A stretch of 64,000 bases of DNA. It comes from Bacteroidales bacterium. Lineage in GTDB: Bacteria; Bacteroidota; Bacteroidia; Bacteroidales; F082. Made by a program: the position numbers and the translations under genes. Below the pieces are notes generated by a model. The model saw nothing but the letters and a program-made list of their open reading frames with translations, was not told where the DNA came from and searched no databases. Positions 63,288 through 64,000 of the stretch are shown piece by piece. Numbering within the stretch: the stretch's first letter is position 1; the number at the start of each line of letters is the position of its first letter. The stretch spans positions 1 through 64,000 of the forward strand of contig JAEETH010000005.1 in assembly GCA_016290215.1 (NCBI GenBank). Reading direction: 5' to 3'.

Positions 63288-64000
63288 TTACAGTTTAATG
63301 TCAATGGGCTTAAGCATGTTCTCGGGACGGAGAATCTTGTCGAGTTGCTCCTTGGTGAGCAGGTTGTGCTCGAGGACCAGTTCGTAGACGCCGCGACCGG
63401 TTTCGCTGGCTTCCTTGGCAATCTTGGTGGATTGCTTGTAGCCTATGATGGGGTTGAGCATGGTGACGATGCCGATGCTGCCTTCAACCAGTTTGCGGCA
63501 ACGCTCTTCGTTAGCAACGATGCCTTCGATGCAGTACTTGCGCAGGGTGTCAAGGCCGTTGGTGAGCAGGTGGATGGACTCGAAGAGGCTGTAGGCAATG
63601 ACAGGTTCCATCACGTTCAGTTCGAGCTGACCGTTGTCGGAGGCGAAGGTGATGGTCATGTCGTTACCGATCACCTTATAGCACACTTGGTTCATCACTT
63701 CGGGGATGACCGGGTTGACCTTACCAGGCATGATGGAAGAACCGGGCTGGCGCTCGGGCAGGTGGATCTCGTTGAAGCCGCAGCGAGGGCCGGAACTCAT
63801 CAGACGGAGGTCGTTACACATCTTATTGATCTTGATGCAGAGGCGCTTCATGGCCGCGCTGTATTGGATCATGCAACTCGTTGCACTGGTGGCTTCGATG
63901 AGGTTGTCGGCCAAATGGATGCTCCATCCTGTAATTTCGCGCAAGGCCTTGATGCAAGCCATGCTATAGCCAGGCTTGGAGCAGATGCCCGTACCGATGG
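63288..64000 (-). CDS. aspA: Aspartate ammonia-lyase, C-terminal part
   Basis: The frame is open to the right edge, so the N-terminal half is missing. The fumarase/aspartase signature GSSIMPGKVNPVIPEVMNQV is present, with the catalytic serine loop. The following VCYKVIGND, GQLELNVMEPVIAY and SIGIVTMLNPIIGY are aspartase-like rather than fumarase-like. The enzyme deaminates aspartate to fumarate, a typical anaerobic route feeding fumarate respiration. The C-terminus ends PENMLKPIDIKL. A terminator lies at 62987-63024. Fumarate hydratase (fumC) is the main alternative, less likely by these residues. Confidence 0.88.
   Translation of the reverse strand, partial: IGTGICSKPGYSMACIKALREITGWSIHLADNLIEATSATSCMIQYSAAMKRLCIKINKMCNDLRLMSSGPRCGFNEIHLPERQPGSSIMPGKVNPVIPEVMNQVCYKVIGNDMTITFASDNGQLELNVMEPVIAYSLFESIHLLTNGLDTLRKYCIEGIVANEERCRKLVEGSIGIVTMLNPIIGYKQSTKIAKEASETGRGVYELVLEHNLLTKEQLDKILRPENMLKPIDIKL

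Noticed and set aside
1-64000. tRNA, rRNA, insertion sequences and integrases
   Set aside because: No tRNA-like cloverleaf, rRNA segment, transposase or integrase reading frame was recognised on either strand.

Overview
The window reads as a chromosomal segment from a member of the Bacteroidales (phylum Bacteroidota). Several promoters match the phylum-specific -7 element TAnnTTTG, sometimes with TTTG about 19 bases upstream. Two proteins end in type IX secretion (T9SS) sorting domains. BspA-type leucine-rich repeats, cleaved-adhesin domains, FISUMP domains and InlB-like B-repeats dominate the coding content. The two recognisable core genes, rpsA (left edge, 3' end only) and aspA (right edge, 3' part only), fit the same placement.

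Layout. (1) 1-300 is the 3' end of rpsA with its terminator. (2) 425-56332 is about 56 kb of very large secreted surface proteins on the + strand: a C10 cysteine protease with adhesin repeats (425-5512), two BspA/FISUMP/cleaved-adhesin proteins (5799-12095 and 12383-16936), a three-gene operon (18501-35721), and two more giants (35909-42370 and 42560-56332; the last has 4590 residues). One divergent gene (17142-18287, - strand) encodes a membrane-embedded AraC-type regulator. It faces the three-gene operon across four phased direct repeats. (3) 56580-62907 on the - strand is a regulatory set around a [FeFe]-hydrogenase-like protein: two DRTGG proteins, a PHP-domain protein and two GHKL ATPases. 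It is split by a + strand patch (about 59066-60971) holding a candidate 6S-like RNA, a lipoprotein, a small ORF and a decayed rhuM gene. (4) aspA runs off the right edge.

How the genes may work together. The operon 18501-35721 encodes a beta-helix protein with a dockerin-like module, a 3238-residue protein with three cohesin-like domains, and a smaller companion. The first two carry T9SS sorting domains, so a surface complex joined by cohesin-dockerin contacts and controlled by the neighbouring AraC-type protein is plausible. The other adhesins share leaders, promoter regions and copies of the rpsA terminator. One even ends in a copy of the rpsA coding tail, which suggests that the cluster grew by recombination at the rpsA 3' end. 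The FISUMP modules that end two of the giants vary mainly at codon positions 1 and 2 while neighbouring codons are unchanged. That pattern resembles targets of diversity-generating retroelements, although no reverse transcriptase lies in the window.

All functional statements come from reading the sequence by eye. No alignment, structure or database search was run.
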